Positions 26,093 through 34,462 of a stretch of DNA of 64,000 bases are shown here, one piece after another. The translations under genes and the position numbers were made by a program. Position 1 is the first letter of the stretch, and the number at the start of each line of letters is the position of its first letter. Under the pieces are notes generated by a model, which did no database searches, was not told where the DNA came from, and saw only the letters and a list, made by a program, of their open reading frames with translations. The DNA comes from Synechococcus sp. JA-3-3Ab (GTDB lineage Bacteria; Cyanobacteriota; Cyanobacteriia; Thermostichales; Thermostichaceae). Location of the stretch: assembly GCF_000013205.1 (NCBI RefSeq), contig NC_007775.1:2868767-2932766 (forward strand), in the 5' to 3' direction.

Positions 26093-27514
26093 CTAGGAGC
26101 CTGAGGAAGACCCTCCCCGTTGGTCCCTTGTCTCCTCCGCTTTGCCCTCCAGCAAGCGGTTCACTTCGGTTTCCACGCTGTTGAAGGTGCTGAGGTCGAT
26201 GACGGCAATATCCGGCTGATAGCTGCTTTGTACATAGGCACGCAGGCCGGCAGACGTCAAGCTCAACCTCAAGGGATCCCGACCGTCCTCGCCCTTGGCC
26301 TCAAAGGTCAGCTTCAGATCTGGCTCGGCCAAGGCTTTTTGGGCGTCTGGATCCGTCTCCGGCAGGAACTCCTTGGCGCGGGCGGCATTGAGGCTGGAGA
26401 AGAGGGAGCTGAGGTTGACCGGCTGGCCCGGTTGCTCCGGATTTTCCCAGCGCAGATCCAGGGATCCCTTCTCCTGGGGCAGAGGATTGAGGGTAACCCG
26501 CTCCCCTTGGGATTCCAGGGTAACTGGGCCCACCTGGTTGGGGTTGAGGCGGGCGATGCGGTGATCCCGCAGCTCCTCGAAGTCGGAGCGGAGAATGTCG
26601 GCGGTGCTGGTGAGGAGGGTGGCCACCGCCGGGTGCTCGGAGGTGATGACGTACACCTGGCCCTCTTTTTCCGCTCCCAAGACCACAGTCAGGGTCTTGC
26701 CATCCTTGAGCTTAACGGTTAGCTGGGCAGAAGGCTTCTCCAGACCATAAGGAGCCAGCTCCGCTTTGGTTTCAGCCGGAAACTCCACCGCTTGCAGGCG
26801 AGACAACGTATTGAGCAGACGGTCGACGTTCAGGTCATCGGCAGGCAGCTCGCGGGGCTCGACGATCTGCCACGTATTTTCTTGTCGCTCCAAGCGAACG
26901 ACCTCTGGCTCTGCCTCGGCCAACTGCACCTGCAGAGACTTCACCGCCGCTGTGTCAAAGCGCAGCAGAGTTTTGTCCCGCAAAGCCAGCAGAGAAGGCA
27001 AGAGGGATCCCTTCTGGGTGCTGGCCAAGAGCACCACCTCTCCCCCTTCTGGCCTGGCGTAGAAGCCGGAGCCGTCGAAGTTGTCGTTGCCAATGTCCAG
27101 GCGGTAGGGATCCCCCTCTTGGGGGAAGAGGGCGATCTGGTGGCGCGGCTTATCTAGGCCGAAGGCCGCCAAATCCTCAGCCCCTTCCAGCGTGATTTGA
27201 GGCGTGAGGCGGGAGAAGCTGTTGAGCAACTGCTCCACCGGGAAGTCCAGCGCCGCCGACTGGATGGGACGGATAATGCGCCAACGGGATCCCTCTTCTG
27301 CCTCAGGAGTGCGCTCCAAAAGGATTTCCTCCGGTTCCCCCTCTTGCTGCTGGCGAATCTCGATGCGGGCAATGGTGTCGGGGGCAAAGTGGAAAAGCCG
27401 CGCCCGCTCCGCTTGCTGCTGCTGGCGCAGTTGCTGGAAGTTGTCAAAGAGGAAATACCCCAGCAGAGCAGCCACTGCCAAGCCCAAGAGAATCCAGGTG
27501 CTGCGCTTGAACAT
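26093..27514 (-). CDS. DUF4340 membrane-anchored protein of ABC cluster
   Basis: From the ATG at 27514, preceded by AGGAGG, the protein has 473 residues. One membrane helix (about 5-22) anchors a large external domain. The domain has a repeated beta-rich design typical of DUF4340 (repeated segments such as LNTLSRLQAVEFPAE, YGLEKPSAQLTVKL and FGLDKPRHQIAL). It is the last gene of a four-gene unit, 17 bp after the GldG-like gene. DUF4340 proteins are commonly found beside GldFG-like ABC transporters, so it is probably an accessory subunit at the outer face of the plasma membrane. The cargo is unknown. Confidence 0.85.
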   Translation of the reverse strand: MFKRSTWILLGLAVAALLGYFLFDNFQQLRQQQQAERARLFHFAPDTIARIEIRQQQEGEPEEILLERTPEAEEGSRWRIIRPIQSAALDFPVEQLLNSFSRLTPQITLEGAEDLAAFGLDKPRHQIALFPQEGDPYRLDIGNDNFDGSGFYARPEGGEVVLLASTQKGSLLPSLLALRDKTLLRFDTAAVKSLQVQLAEAEPEVVRLERQENTWQIVEPRELPADDLNVDRLLNTLSRLQAVEFPAETKAELAPYGLEKPSAQLTVKLKDGKTLTVVLGAEKEGQVYVITSEHPAVATLLTSTADILRSDFEELRDHRIARLNPNQVGPVTLESQGERVTLNPLPQEKGSLDLRWENPEQPGQPVNLSSLFSSLNAARAKEFLPETDPDAQKALAEPDLKLTFEAKGEDGRDPLRLSLTSAGLRAYVQSSYQPDIAVIDLSTFNSVETEVNRLLEGKAEETRDQRGGSSSGS

Positions 27515-27531
27515 GCTCGTCCTCCTTGGCC

Positions 27532-29103
27532 CTATCGTCTTTGCCACCAGAGCACGGCCCCCGATCCCAACGCCACCAGCGGCAGGAGCACCGTCGATCC
27601 CAGCACCAGCCAGCGGAAGTTCTGGCCGGTCACGGCAAGACGGCGGTCGGTGATGGATTTGGGGCGAATGGAGATCTGTTCGGTTCGCTCAGTGAGCCAG
27701 TTGAGGGTGTTGAGGAAGAGATCGCGGTTCCCCTGCTGCCTCAGGTTGCCGTCGAGGGCGAAGTTGACGTTGCCGATCACCACCAGCCGAGCCTCGGTCG
27801 GCCCCTCCTGGGATTCTGAGGTCTTCTGATCGCCTTTCACCTGGCGGGTCAGGGCTACGCCCAGGGTCAGGGGGCCGGGCTTGTCTTGATCCGGGTCAAA
27901 TTGCAGCGGGCCGGCCTCTAGGTTGGGGCTGGTCTCTCCCCAGCTCTGCGGGCTGGTGCGCAGCAGAGGCGTGGCCTGGATCCCTTCGCGGACCTCAGTG
28001 TCTACAGAACGGGCCAGGGGGAAGAGGGTCATCAGCCGCTGTTCTGCCAGGGGAGCGGTGATGGGGTGATCCCCGTAGGTGGTAACCAGGGCCACCGCCG
28101 GCCCCGTGCCCAAAAGCTGGCTGACGCTGCTCACCTCAATGATGAAGTCATCCCCCAAAACCACGCCCCACTCCTCCAGCAAGGGATCCAGGCCGGCATC
28201 CACCCGTGGCCCAATCAAGAGCAGCAGCCGCCCCCCTTTGGCCAGGTAGTCCTGCAGCTTCTCCACCTCGCCGGGGAAGAGAGCCCGCTGCGGCCCTGCC
28301 AAGACCAACACATCCGCCTCCTCTGGGATCTGCGACTGCACCAGGTTCAGCGGCTCCACCCGGTAGCCCTCCTGGCCGAGGGCTGCCACCGCCTGGGCCA
28401 GGGTTGGGGTGCCCTCGCGAGCTTCCAGGCTCACCTCCCCATGCCCCTGTACAAAATAGGCCACCACTTCGCCGCGGTTAACCACCTTGGCCAGCACAGG
28501 GGTGAGCTTACTCTCCAGCTCAGGGGCGGGCGGCTGGGGCAGTTGTTGGCGGTTATTGCCCGATTCGACCACCAGGGTGTTATTTTGGGTAACCTGCAGC
28601 CGCTGGACAGTGAGGGGATCGCGGTTGGGATCCACAAACTCAAACTGGAAGCGCTCGGGGTTGAGGCGGCGATAGCGCTCCAGCTGTTCCCGCAGGTTGG
28701 GATCGGGGGCGGTGGTGACCACCCAGACTTTCATTGGCTGGGCCAGCCCTTGCACCAATTGCCGCGTCTGGGGGGAGAGGGTAAACAGCCCCTCTTCCGT
28801 GAGATCCAGGCGCAGGTCGTAGCGCACCGCCACGACGTTGAGCAACACCAAGATCACGGCCATCGCCGCCGCCGCCACCAGGATGTTGGCGTTGGTCTGG
28901 GTGGAGCGCAGGCCCAGGAACAGGCTCACTTCCTTCCGGTGGGTGAGGCCCCAAACCACCACCAGGGCCAAGCCCGTGGCCATCAGGCTCAGGGGCACCG
29001 CCGTCCAGCCGGTGAGGGCAGCTCCCACCAGCAGGCCGATGGCCACGACGCCAAGGCCGACGATCCCCGTCCAATCTGCCAATGCCTGCCAAGCTTTCAT
29101 CAC
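27532..29103 (-). CDS. GldG-like ABC transporter auxiliary protein
   Basis: The 523-residue protein has three N-terminal hydrophobic helices (within about 1-100), a large soluble region (about 110-490) with the GldG/ABC_transp_aux pattern (RYDLRLDLTEEGLFTLSPQT near residue 95, then VDPNRDP, VAYFVQGHGE and VLVLAGPQ) and a C-terminal membrane helix (LVLGSTVLLPLVALGSGAVL). A GGGAGGAG site precedes the start. GldG and related proteins partner the GldF permease in gliding bacteria and in exporters elsewhere. Spacing to its neighbours is 21 and 17 bp, consistent with one operon. Confidence 0.88.
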   Translation of the reverse strand: MMKAWQALADWTGIVGLGVVAIGLLVGAALTGWTAVPLSLMATGLALVVVWGLTHRKEVSLFLGLRSTQTNANILVAAAAMAVILVLLNVVAVRYDLRLDLTEEGLFTLSPQTRQLVQGLAQPMKVWVVTTAPDPNLREQLERYRRLNPERFQFEFVDPNRDPLTVQRLQVTQNNTLVVESGNNRQQLPQPPAPELESKLTPVLAKVVNRGEVVAYFVQGHGEVSLEAREGTPTLAQAVAALGQEGYRVEPLNLVQSQIPEEADVLVLAGPQRALFPGEVEKLQDYLAKGGRLLLLIGPRVDAGLDPLLEEWGVVLGDDFIIEVSSVSQLLGTGPAVALVTTYGDHPITAPLAEQRLMTLFPLARSVDTEVREGIQATPLLRTSPQSWGETSPNLEAGPLQFDPDQDKPGPLTLGVALTRQVKGDQKTSESQEGPTEARLVVIGNVNFALDGNLRQQGNRDLFLNTLNWLTERTEQISIRPKSITDRRLAVTGQNFRWLVLGSTVLLPLVALGSGAVLWWQRR

Positions 29104-29124
29104 CGCACTCCTCCCAACGCAACC

Positions 29125-29910
29125 CTAGCTCTGCTGCCAGCGCAGGCTTTCCACCGATTGCACCGTGGCAAACAGCCCCAGCACGATGATGCTGAGGAAA
29201 AGGACAACACTGCTGCTGCTGAGGATCCCTTGCACCCAGTTGCTGTACTGCTGCAGCAGCGAGACATGCCTCAGAGTGGCGGCAATCCAGTTGCTCTCCT
29301 GGCCGGCTGCCGCGTCGATGACCCAGAGCAGCAGGATCAGCCCAAAGGTAGCCACCGCCGCAATAAGGGTGCTGTCGGTCAGGGAAGAGATGAACAACCC
29401 CAGGGCCATGACGCTGCCGGCCAGCAGAGCAAGCCCCACATAGCCCATCAGGGTCAGGCGGTAGTCCACTGCTGGGTTGGCGCTACTCAGCACCAGCACG
29501 TGGTAGACCAGCGGCGGCAGCAGCAGCGTGATGAAAAACACCCAGACCGCCAGCCACTTGCCCAGGGCCACCTCCAGGTTGGTGATGGGGGAAGTGGCCA
29601 GCAGCTCCATGGTGCCCCGCCGCCGCTCCTCGGCGTAGGAGCTCATGGTAAAGATGGGCAATAAAAATAAGGAAAGCGTGCCCAGCAGATTGAGAAACTG
29701 CTGCGACAGGATGGTGGCGGCATCAAAAGGGTTCTCTTGGCCAAACTGGGCAAAGAGATCCACCTGCTGCGAGAAGTTGATCACCCGCACCAAGATGTTG
29801 ACGAAGAAAAACCCCGCCAGTCCCCAGAACACCGCCGCCACCACGTAGGCAATGGGGGAGGTGAAGTAGCCGCGCAGCTCTTTGCGAAAAATGGCAACCA
29901 CGCCGTTCAT
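29125..29910 (-). CDS. ABC transporter permease, GldF-like
   Basis: The 261-residue protein has six predicted membrane helices and the ABC-2 permease design: FRKELRGYFTSPIAYVVAA at the N-terminus and SSYAEERRRGTMELLATSP in the first loop, the conserved coupling segment of this family. Its start overlaps the ATPase stop by 4 nt. It should be the membrane channel half of the exporter encoded by this cluster. Confidence 0.92.
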   Translation of the reverse strand: MNGVVAIFRKELRGYFTSPIAYVVAAVFWGLAGFFFVNILVRVINFSQQVDLFAQFGQENPFDAATILSQQFLNLLGTLSLFLLPIFTMSSYAEERRRGTMELLATSPITNLEVALGKWLAVWVFFITLLLPPLVYHVLVLSSANPAVDYRLTLMGYVGLALLAGSVMALGLFISSLTDSTLIAAVATFGLILLLWVIDAAAGQESNWIAATLRHVSLLQQYSNWVQGILSSSSVVLFLSIIVLGLFATVQSVESLRWQQS

Positions 29911-30917
29911 GCCGCTTCCTCCAACGCGCCTTCGGATCCCTCTTGGGTAGTGAGCTGCAGGAAAATCTCCTCCAAAGAAGCCTGGGGACGGCCGATCTCG
30001 TAGAGGTCGATCCCCGCCTGTACCAGGGCCCTGGCCACCTCCGGGATCCAGCCTTCTGCAGAAACATGGCTCTTCAGGTGCACCTGCCAGCGAGGGGGAT
30101 CGGATCCCAGGGCCTGCAAGCTCACCACCTCCACCTGGGGCAGGTTCTGCAGGGCCGCTCGGATGGCCGTTTCCTCAGGAGCGCCCACCACCAGCTTCGC
30201 CTGCTGCCGATCCTGAAGGTGGGCCGTCAGCTCGGCGGGCGTGCCAATGGCCGCCACCTGGCCGCGGTTGATGATCACCACCCGGTCGCAGGTCATGCTC
30301 ACCTCCGGCAGGATGTGGGTGGAGAGGATGATGGTGTGCTCTCCTGCCAGGCTCTTGATGAGGTTGCGCACCTCGATAATTTGCTTGGGATCCAGCCCAA
30401 TCGTGGGCTCGTCCAGGATGATCACCGGCGGGTCGTGCACCAGGGCCTGGGCCAGGCCCACCCGCTGCTTGTACCCCTTGGAGAGCTTGCGGATCAAGGT
30501 GTGGCGCTTGTCTTCCAGGCTGCAGCGGCGGATCACCTCGTCCACCCGTCGCGGCCGATCCCCGGCGCTGACCCGTTTGATCTGGGCGACAAAGTCCAGG
30601 TAGCTCTCCACCGTCATGTCCGGGTAGAGGGGCGGGTTTTCTGGCAGGTAGCCGATGCGCTGCCGCACCGCCATAGGGTTTTCATGCACATCGAACCCGG
30701 CCACCCGCGCCGTCCCCTCGCTGGCAGGCAAATAGCCAGCCAAAATGCGCATAGAAGTGGTTTTGCCGGCGCCGTTGGGCCCCAGAAACCCCATGATCTC
30801 GCCGGCGTTGACCTGGAAAGAGATGTCGCGGATGGCTGTAAAGCTGCCGTAGGTTTTGCTCAGATGTTCCACTTCGATGGCAGCCTTGGTTGCAGGAGCA
30901 GTGGATAAACCTGTCAT
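29907..30917 (-). CDS. ABC transporter ATPase, GldA-like
   Basis: The 336-residue ATPase has Walker A G46-PNGAGKT-T53, the signature KLSKGYKQRVGLAQAL (LSKGY in place of LSGGQ, as is normal in this subfamily), Walker B ILDEPTIGLDP and the switch His in STHILPE. The C-terminal 90 residues are a regulatory extension seen in the GldA/CcmA-like group. It is the first gene of the four-gene export cluster (ATPase, permease, GldG-like, DUF4340). About 200 bp separate it from purM upstream; no promoter was clearly seen there. Confidence 0.93.
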   Translation of the reverse strand: MTGLSTAPATKAAIEVEHLSKTYGSFTAIRDISFQVNAGEIMGFLGPNGAGKTTSMRILAGYLPASEGTARVAGFDVHENPMAVRQRIGYLPENPPLYPDMTVESYLDFVAQIKRVSAGDRPRRVDEVIRRCSLEDKRHTLIRKLSKGYKQRVGLAQALVHDPPVIILDEPTIGLDPKQIIEVRNLIKSLAGEHTIILSTHILPEVSMTCDRVVIINRGQVAAIGTPAELTAHLQDRQQAKLVVGAPEETAIRAALQNLPQVEVVSLQALGSDPPRWQVHLKSHVSAEGWIPEVARALVQAGIDLYEIGRPQASLEEIFLQLTTQEGSEGALEEAA

Positions 30918-31119
30918 CGGCGGCTCCTAACCTAGAGGGTCAGCGGGAGTTGGCCAACAGCCCAAGTCCGGAGATGGGAAAGCGCGCAGCCCTTCTCTTG
31001 TGAAATAGGCGGAGGTTGAGAGCAACAGAGGCAGCAGCGCCGAGGCCATCAGCAAACTTAGCACAGCAGCGGCAGGGATCCGCAAACACAGCCAGCTCCT
31101 TCCCCCCTTTGGTGGGGAC

Positions 31120-32175
31120 TCAAGGTACCAAGGATCCCCACTCCTCCAGCCCCAAGACCCGGCTCTCCCCTGGGCGGGCCGGCACCACCTCGCCAATGGG
31201 AAAGGCTTCGGGGAGCAGGGATCTCAGCCGATTTTCCGCCTCAGGAGGGATCACCAGCACATAGCCTACCCCCAGGTTGAAGGTGTTGAACATCTCCAAG
31301 GTCTCCACTTGGCCTTGCTCCTGCAGCCAGAGAAACTCCGGTGGGATGGGCCAACTGTGGGGCTCTAGCCGCGCCGCCTGCTCCGGAGCCAAACAGCGGG
31401 GCAAGTTTTCTGGGATGCCGCCGCCGGTGATGTGGGCCATGCCGTGGAGGGGGATCCCTGCTGCCTGCAGCCGCTGCACTGCCTGGACATAGATGCGGGT
31501 GGGAGTGAGAAAGACCTCCGCCAAAGGCCGATCCCAGCCAGGGGGTTGGTGATCCCAAGGCCAGCCCCGCTCGGCCACAATGCGCCGCACCAGGCTAAAG
31601 CCGTTGCTGTGCAACCCGCTGCTGGGCAAGGCCCACAACCGATCCCCAAGCTGCACCCGCGAGCTGTCGAGAACGTCTGCCCTCTCGACGATCCCGACGC
31701 AAAAACCCGCCAGGTCGTACTTGCCGGGCGGGTAAAACCCCGGCATCTCTGCCGTCTCCCCCCCCAGGAGTTGGCAGCCGGCCTCCTGGCAGCCCTCCAA
31801 GATGCCGTCGATCACCTGCCAAAGCGCTTCCGGCTCCAGCTTGCCGGTGGCAATGTAGTCCAGGAAAAACAGCGGCCTGGCCCCCACCGTCAGCACATCG
31901 TTGACACACATGGCCACCAGGTCGATGCCCACGCCGCGGTGCTGCCCCCACTGCTGGGCGATCTCCAGCTTGGTGCCCACTCCATCAGTGCCGGCAACCA
32001 GAACCGGGGCCCGGTAGCCCGCCGGTAGCTCCAACAAGCCGGCAAAGCCGCCAATGCCGCCCAAGGTTCCTGAAGAACCTGAAGACTGAGCTTGAGAGCC
32101 TTCAACGCGCTCCCGGATCCCCTTGACAAAAGCGCGTCCGAGTTCAATGTCAACCCCTGCTGAGCGGTAGTCCAA
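31120..32175 (-). CDS. purM: Phosphoribosylformylglycinamidine cyclo-ligase
   Basis: The 351-residue enzyme (AIR synthase) catalyses ATP-dependent closure of FGAM to AIR in purine synthesis. Its marks are [49 protein letters not shown] and the C-terminal [13 protein letters not shown]. It starts with TTG, preceded by AAGGAT about 10 nt upstream. It is divergent from the RlpA-like gene, whose promoter region it shares. The length is normal for the family. Confidence 0.96.
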   Translation of the reverse strand: MDYRSAGVDIELGRAFVKGIRERVEGSQAQSSGSSGTLGGIGGFAGLLELPAGYRAPVLVAGTDGVGTKLEIAQQWGQHRGVGIDLVAMCVNDVLTVGARPLFFLDYIATGKLEPEALWQVIDGILEGCQEAGCQLLGGETAEMPGFYPPGKYDLAGFCVGIVERADVLDSSRVQLGDRLWALPSSGLHSNGFSLVRRIVAERGWPWDHQPPGWDRPLAEVFLTPTRIYVQAVQRLQAAGIPLHGMAHITGGGIPENLPRCLAPEQAARLEPHSWPIPPEFLWLQEQGQVETLEMFNTFNLGVGYVLVIPPEAENRLRSLLPEAFPIGEVVPARPGESRVLGLEEWGSLVP

Positions 32176-32232
32176 GATGCCGAAAATCCTTATGCTGACG
32201 GGACTTGGGCTTTTGCCCTTGGCCGGGCAAGC

Positions 32233-32260
32233 TTGTCAACTTCGAAACCTATGGTACATT
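32233..32260 (+). promoter_or_regulatory. Candidate sigma-70 promoter for the RlpA-like gene
   Basis: TTGTCA (32233-32238) and TACATT (32255-32260) are separated by 16 bp, about 60 bp before the ATG at 32321. Both boxes are near consensus. This argues against the longer reading frame beginning upstream at 32177. Confidence 0.5.
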
Positions 32261-32320
32261 AACTTCTGTTTTACTGTCGCATTGGACGTTGTACAGGAGT
32301 TTCGAGAGGAGCGCGGCCTC

Positions 32321-33424
32321 ATGCGAAATTGGAAGCGGCTTGGACAGGGACTGGCTCCCGCCCGCCAAGTGGGCTTGGTCGGCTGTCTCTGTGTTACGGC
32401 CTTCAGCTTGCCGGCAGGTATGTTGGGCAGCCCAACCTCGCGGGCGCAAGCCTCAACTCGCAGCGGCTCCCCTAGTGCCAGAGCAACCCAGCTATCCCCC
32501 AAAACCCACTCCCTCTCCCCGGCAACTGACCTTGTCTCTCCCCCCCAACCCAACGCTCCCCCGCCAGCCAAACTCGGCACCTTGAACCCCCAACACTCGC
32601 AGTCTCTTTCCCTGGCTCGCCGGGCAATCCCTTCTCGGCCAATGGAAGAGCCCATCCTCAAGATCGGCGAACAGGAGCAGTCGTCCAGCCAGCCTGTCTC
32701 CACCCTCTACGACTACCAGATGGACGGGCGGCAGGTGGTCACCGTCTACGTTCGGGATCTCCCCGTTGTCAGCTTTGTCGAGCAGCCCGGGTTGGAGTCG
32801 CCGCTGCTGCGGGCCAGCTCCCTCGTGGCCCGGCTCAACCAAATGGCCCAGGGATCCCTGAAGGACACGACCATTACTCTGGCTTGGGCAGAGCCCCAAT
32901 CCGGGGATCCCCTCTACGCGGTTCGGGTAAACGACGAGGAATTGCTGCGCATCGACGAAGGAGTGCTGCTGCTGGATAACCAACGCCCGGTGGATACAGC
33001 GGTTTTGGCTGCCAATCGTCTGCGCCGTCTGCTGCTGGATGCCCCTCCTCTTGCCCCTTCGGCCCTGCCCCAGCCGGCCACCCTGACTGCCGCCAAAGCC
33101 ACCGCTGCCCGCCGATCAGAAACTCAGGCCCAGGCGCAACCGGACTCTGTCCGAGTGGTCGGGCCTGTGCAAGAAGGGATCGCCTCCTGGTATGACCTGC
33201 ACCCCACCCGCCACGAGATGACAGCTGCCCATCCCACCCTCCCCTTCGGCACCGAGGTGCGGGTAACCAACCTGGACAACGGGCGCCAGGCTGTCGTGCG
33301 CATCAACGATCGCGGCCCCTTCATCCCCGGTCGGATCATCGACCTTTCCCTGCGGGCGGCGGAGGCCCTGGGGATGGTGCGCTCGGGGCTGGCGCCGGTG
33401 CGCCTGGAAGTCGTGCAGCGCTAG
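32321..33424 (+). CDS. RlpA-like protein with double-psi beta-barrel
   Basis: From the ATG at 32321 (GAGAGGAG ribosome site) the protein has 367 residues. The N-terminus has a basic stretch and a hydrophobic segment ending in SRAQA, fitting a signal peptide. The middle is Pro/Ser/Thr-rich, and a region near 110-240 ([19 protein letters not shown]) is of unknown fold. The C-terminal RlpA domain (about 285-365) has [36 protein letters not shown]. RlpA proteins bind or cut peptidoglycan at the septum. The loop after ASWY is about 13 residues shorter than in standard RlpA. Its stop abuts the response-regulator stop. Confidence 0.85.
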   Translation: MRNWKRLGQGLAPARQVGLVGCLCVTAFSLPAGMLGSPTSRAQASTRSGSPSARATQLSPKTHSLSPATDLVSPPQPNAPPPAKLGTLNPQHSQSLSLARRAIPSRPMEEPILKIGEQEQSSSQPVSTLYDYQMDGRQVVTVYVRDLPVVSFVEQPGLESPLLRASSLVARLNQMAQGSLKDTTITLAWAEPQSGDPLYAVRVNDEELLRIDEGVLLLDNQRPVDTAVLAANRLRRLLLDAPPLAPSALPQPATLTAAKATAARRSETQAQAQPDSVRVVGPVQEGIASWYDLHPTRHEMTAAHPTLPFGTEVRVTNLDNGRQAVVRINDRGPFIPGRIIDLSLRAAEALGMVRSGLAPVRLEVVQR

Positions 33425-34462
33425 CTAAGGCACGGGCGAAAAGCGCTTGGAATCGGGCGAGTAGTGCCAAGCAATGCCGTCCGGATCCCGGCTGCGGCTC
33501 CACTCGGGAAACCCACTCTTGAACTTCCAGTAGGTGATGGCGGAGACCACCACCCCCAGCCGCTCTGCCAACTGAGTTTGGTTGAGGGGGCGCAGCGTCG
33601 CCCGCGGCACTGTAATCGCCTCCTCGGCAGCGGCAGGGCTGGGCGGCGGGGCAGGACAGGCCGCCGCTGCGGGGGGCTCGGAGAGGGTAGCCGTAGCTGT
33701 GGCTGGCGGCTTCTCCCCTTCTAGCAGGCGACTCCGGCTGGGCTCCTGGGCCCGCAACAAGCTAAACTGGCTCAGCAGGCCGACATTTTCCAGGTTTAGC
33801 AAATCTTCCAGGTTAGAAGTCTGATGAATCAGTTCCAGCTCGCGGTGAAACTCTTCCTCCAGCACCCGTAGGTAGTGCTGCCGCTTCTGCTCCGACTCTG
33901 CCTCCTTGAGCAATCCTAGGGCAAACTTGAGGTTCGAGAGGGGCTCACTCAGATCTTGCAAGAACTTCTTGAACAAAGTGCCCTTGACCTCTGCAAACTG
34001 CTGCAACTGCTGCAGCTTCTGTCGCAGCTCCTCCAGCCTTTTCTCCTCCAGCCTGCGGCTTTCTAGGCTCTGCCGGTGGTTGTGCAAGGCAATTTCGATG
34101 GCGGTGTAGAGCTCCCGCTCTTTGAAAGGTTTGATGATGTAGCCAAAAGGCTGTGTCTCCTTAACGCGAGAGAGAGTGTCCTCATCAGCGTAGGCCGTCA
34201 GGTGCACCACCGGAATGTTGAAGCGCTCGGCGATCCGCTTGGCGGCTTCAATACCGTCGAGATCCCCTTTCAAAACGATGTCCATCAAGACCAAGTCCAC
34301 CGACATTTCCTCCAGCCATCGGATCGCTTCTTCGCCAGAGGACGCGATGGCCGGCACCGCATAGCCAAATTTTTTCAGGACGTTGGCGATATCCTTGGCG
34401 ATGATCTTCTCGTCTTCGACAACCAGAATGCTGCCTTTGGCAAGCATGGGAACTTTCTTCAA
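33425..34462 (-). CDS. Response regulator with coiled coil and HTH-like tail
   Basis: The 345-residue protein has a CheY-type receiver domain (about 11-130): acidic pair E16-D17, phosphorylated Asp61 in LVLMDIVL, Thr of HLTAYAD and Lys of IIKPFKE. A coiled coil follows (about 130-225: RLEEKRLEELRQKLQQLQ, then a DHp-like helical segment). After a Pro/Ala-rich linker the last 55 residues hold LNQTQLAERLGVVVSAITYWK and EWSRSRDPDGIAWHY, a small HTH-like motif met in other cyanobacterial regulators. The TTG start at 34462 overlaps the kinase stop and has GAGGAG 6 nt upstream; ATG 34447 is the alternative. It is clearly the partner of the kinase. Confidence 0.88.
   Translation of the reverse strand: MKKVPMLAKGSILVVEDEKIIAKDIANVLKKFGYAVPAIASSGEEAIRWLEEMSVDLVLMDIVLKGDLDGIEAAKRIAERFNIPVVHLTAYADEDTLSRVKETQPFGYIIKPFKERELYTAIEIALHNHRQSLESRRLEEKRLEELRQKLQQLQQFAEVKGTLFKKFLQDLSEPLSNLKFALGLLKEAESEQKRQHYLRVLEEEFHRELELIHQTSNLEDLLNLENVGLLSQFSLLRAQEPSRSRLLEGEKPPATATATLSEPPAAAACPAPPPSPAAAEEAITVPRATLRPLNQTQLAERLGVVVSAITYWKFKSGFPEWSRSRDPDGIAWHYSPDSKRFSPVP

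Noticed and set aside
30927..31196. 89-codon minus-strand frame with a hydrophobic segment between purM and the ABC ATPase
   Set aside because: It overlaps the conserved 3' end of purM, lacks a ribosome site and matches no family; not reported as a gene.
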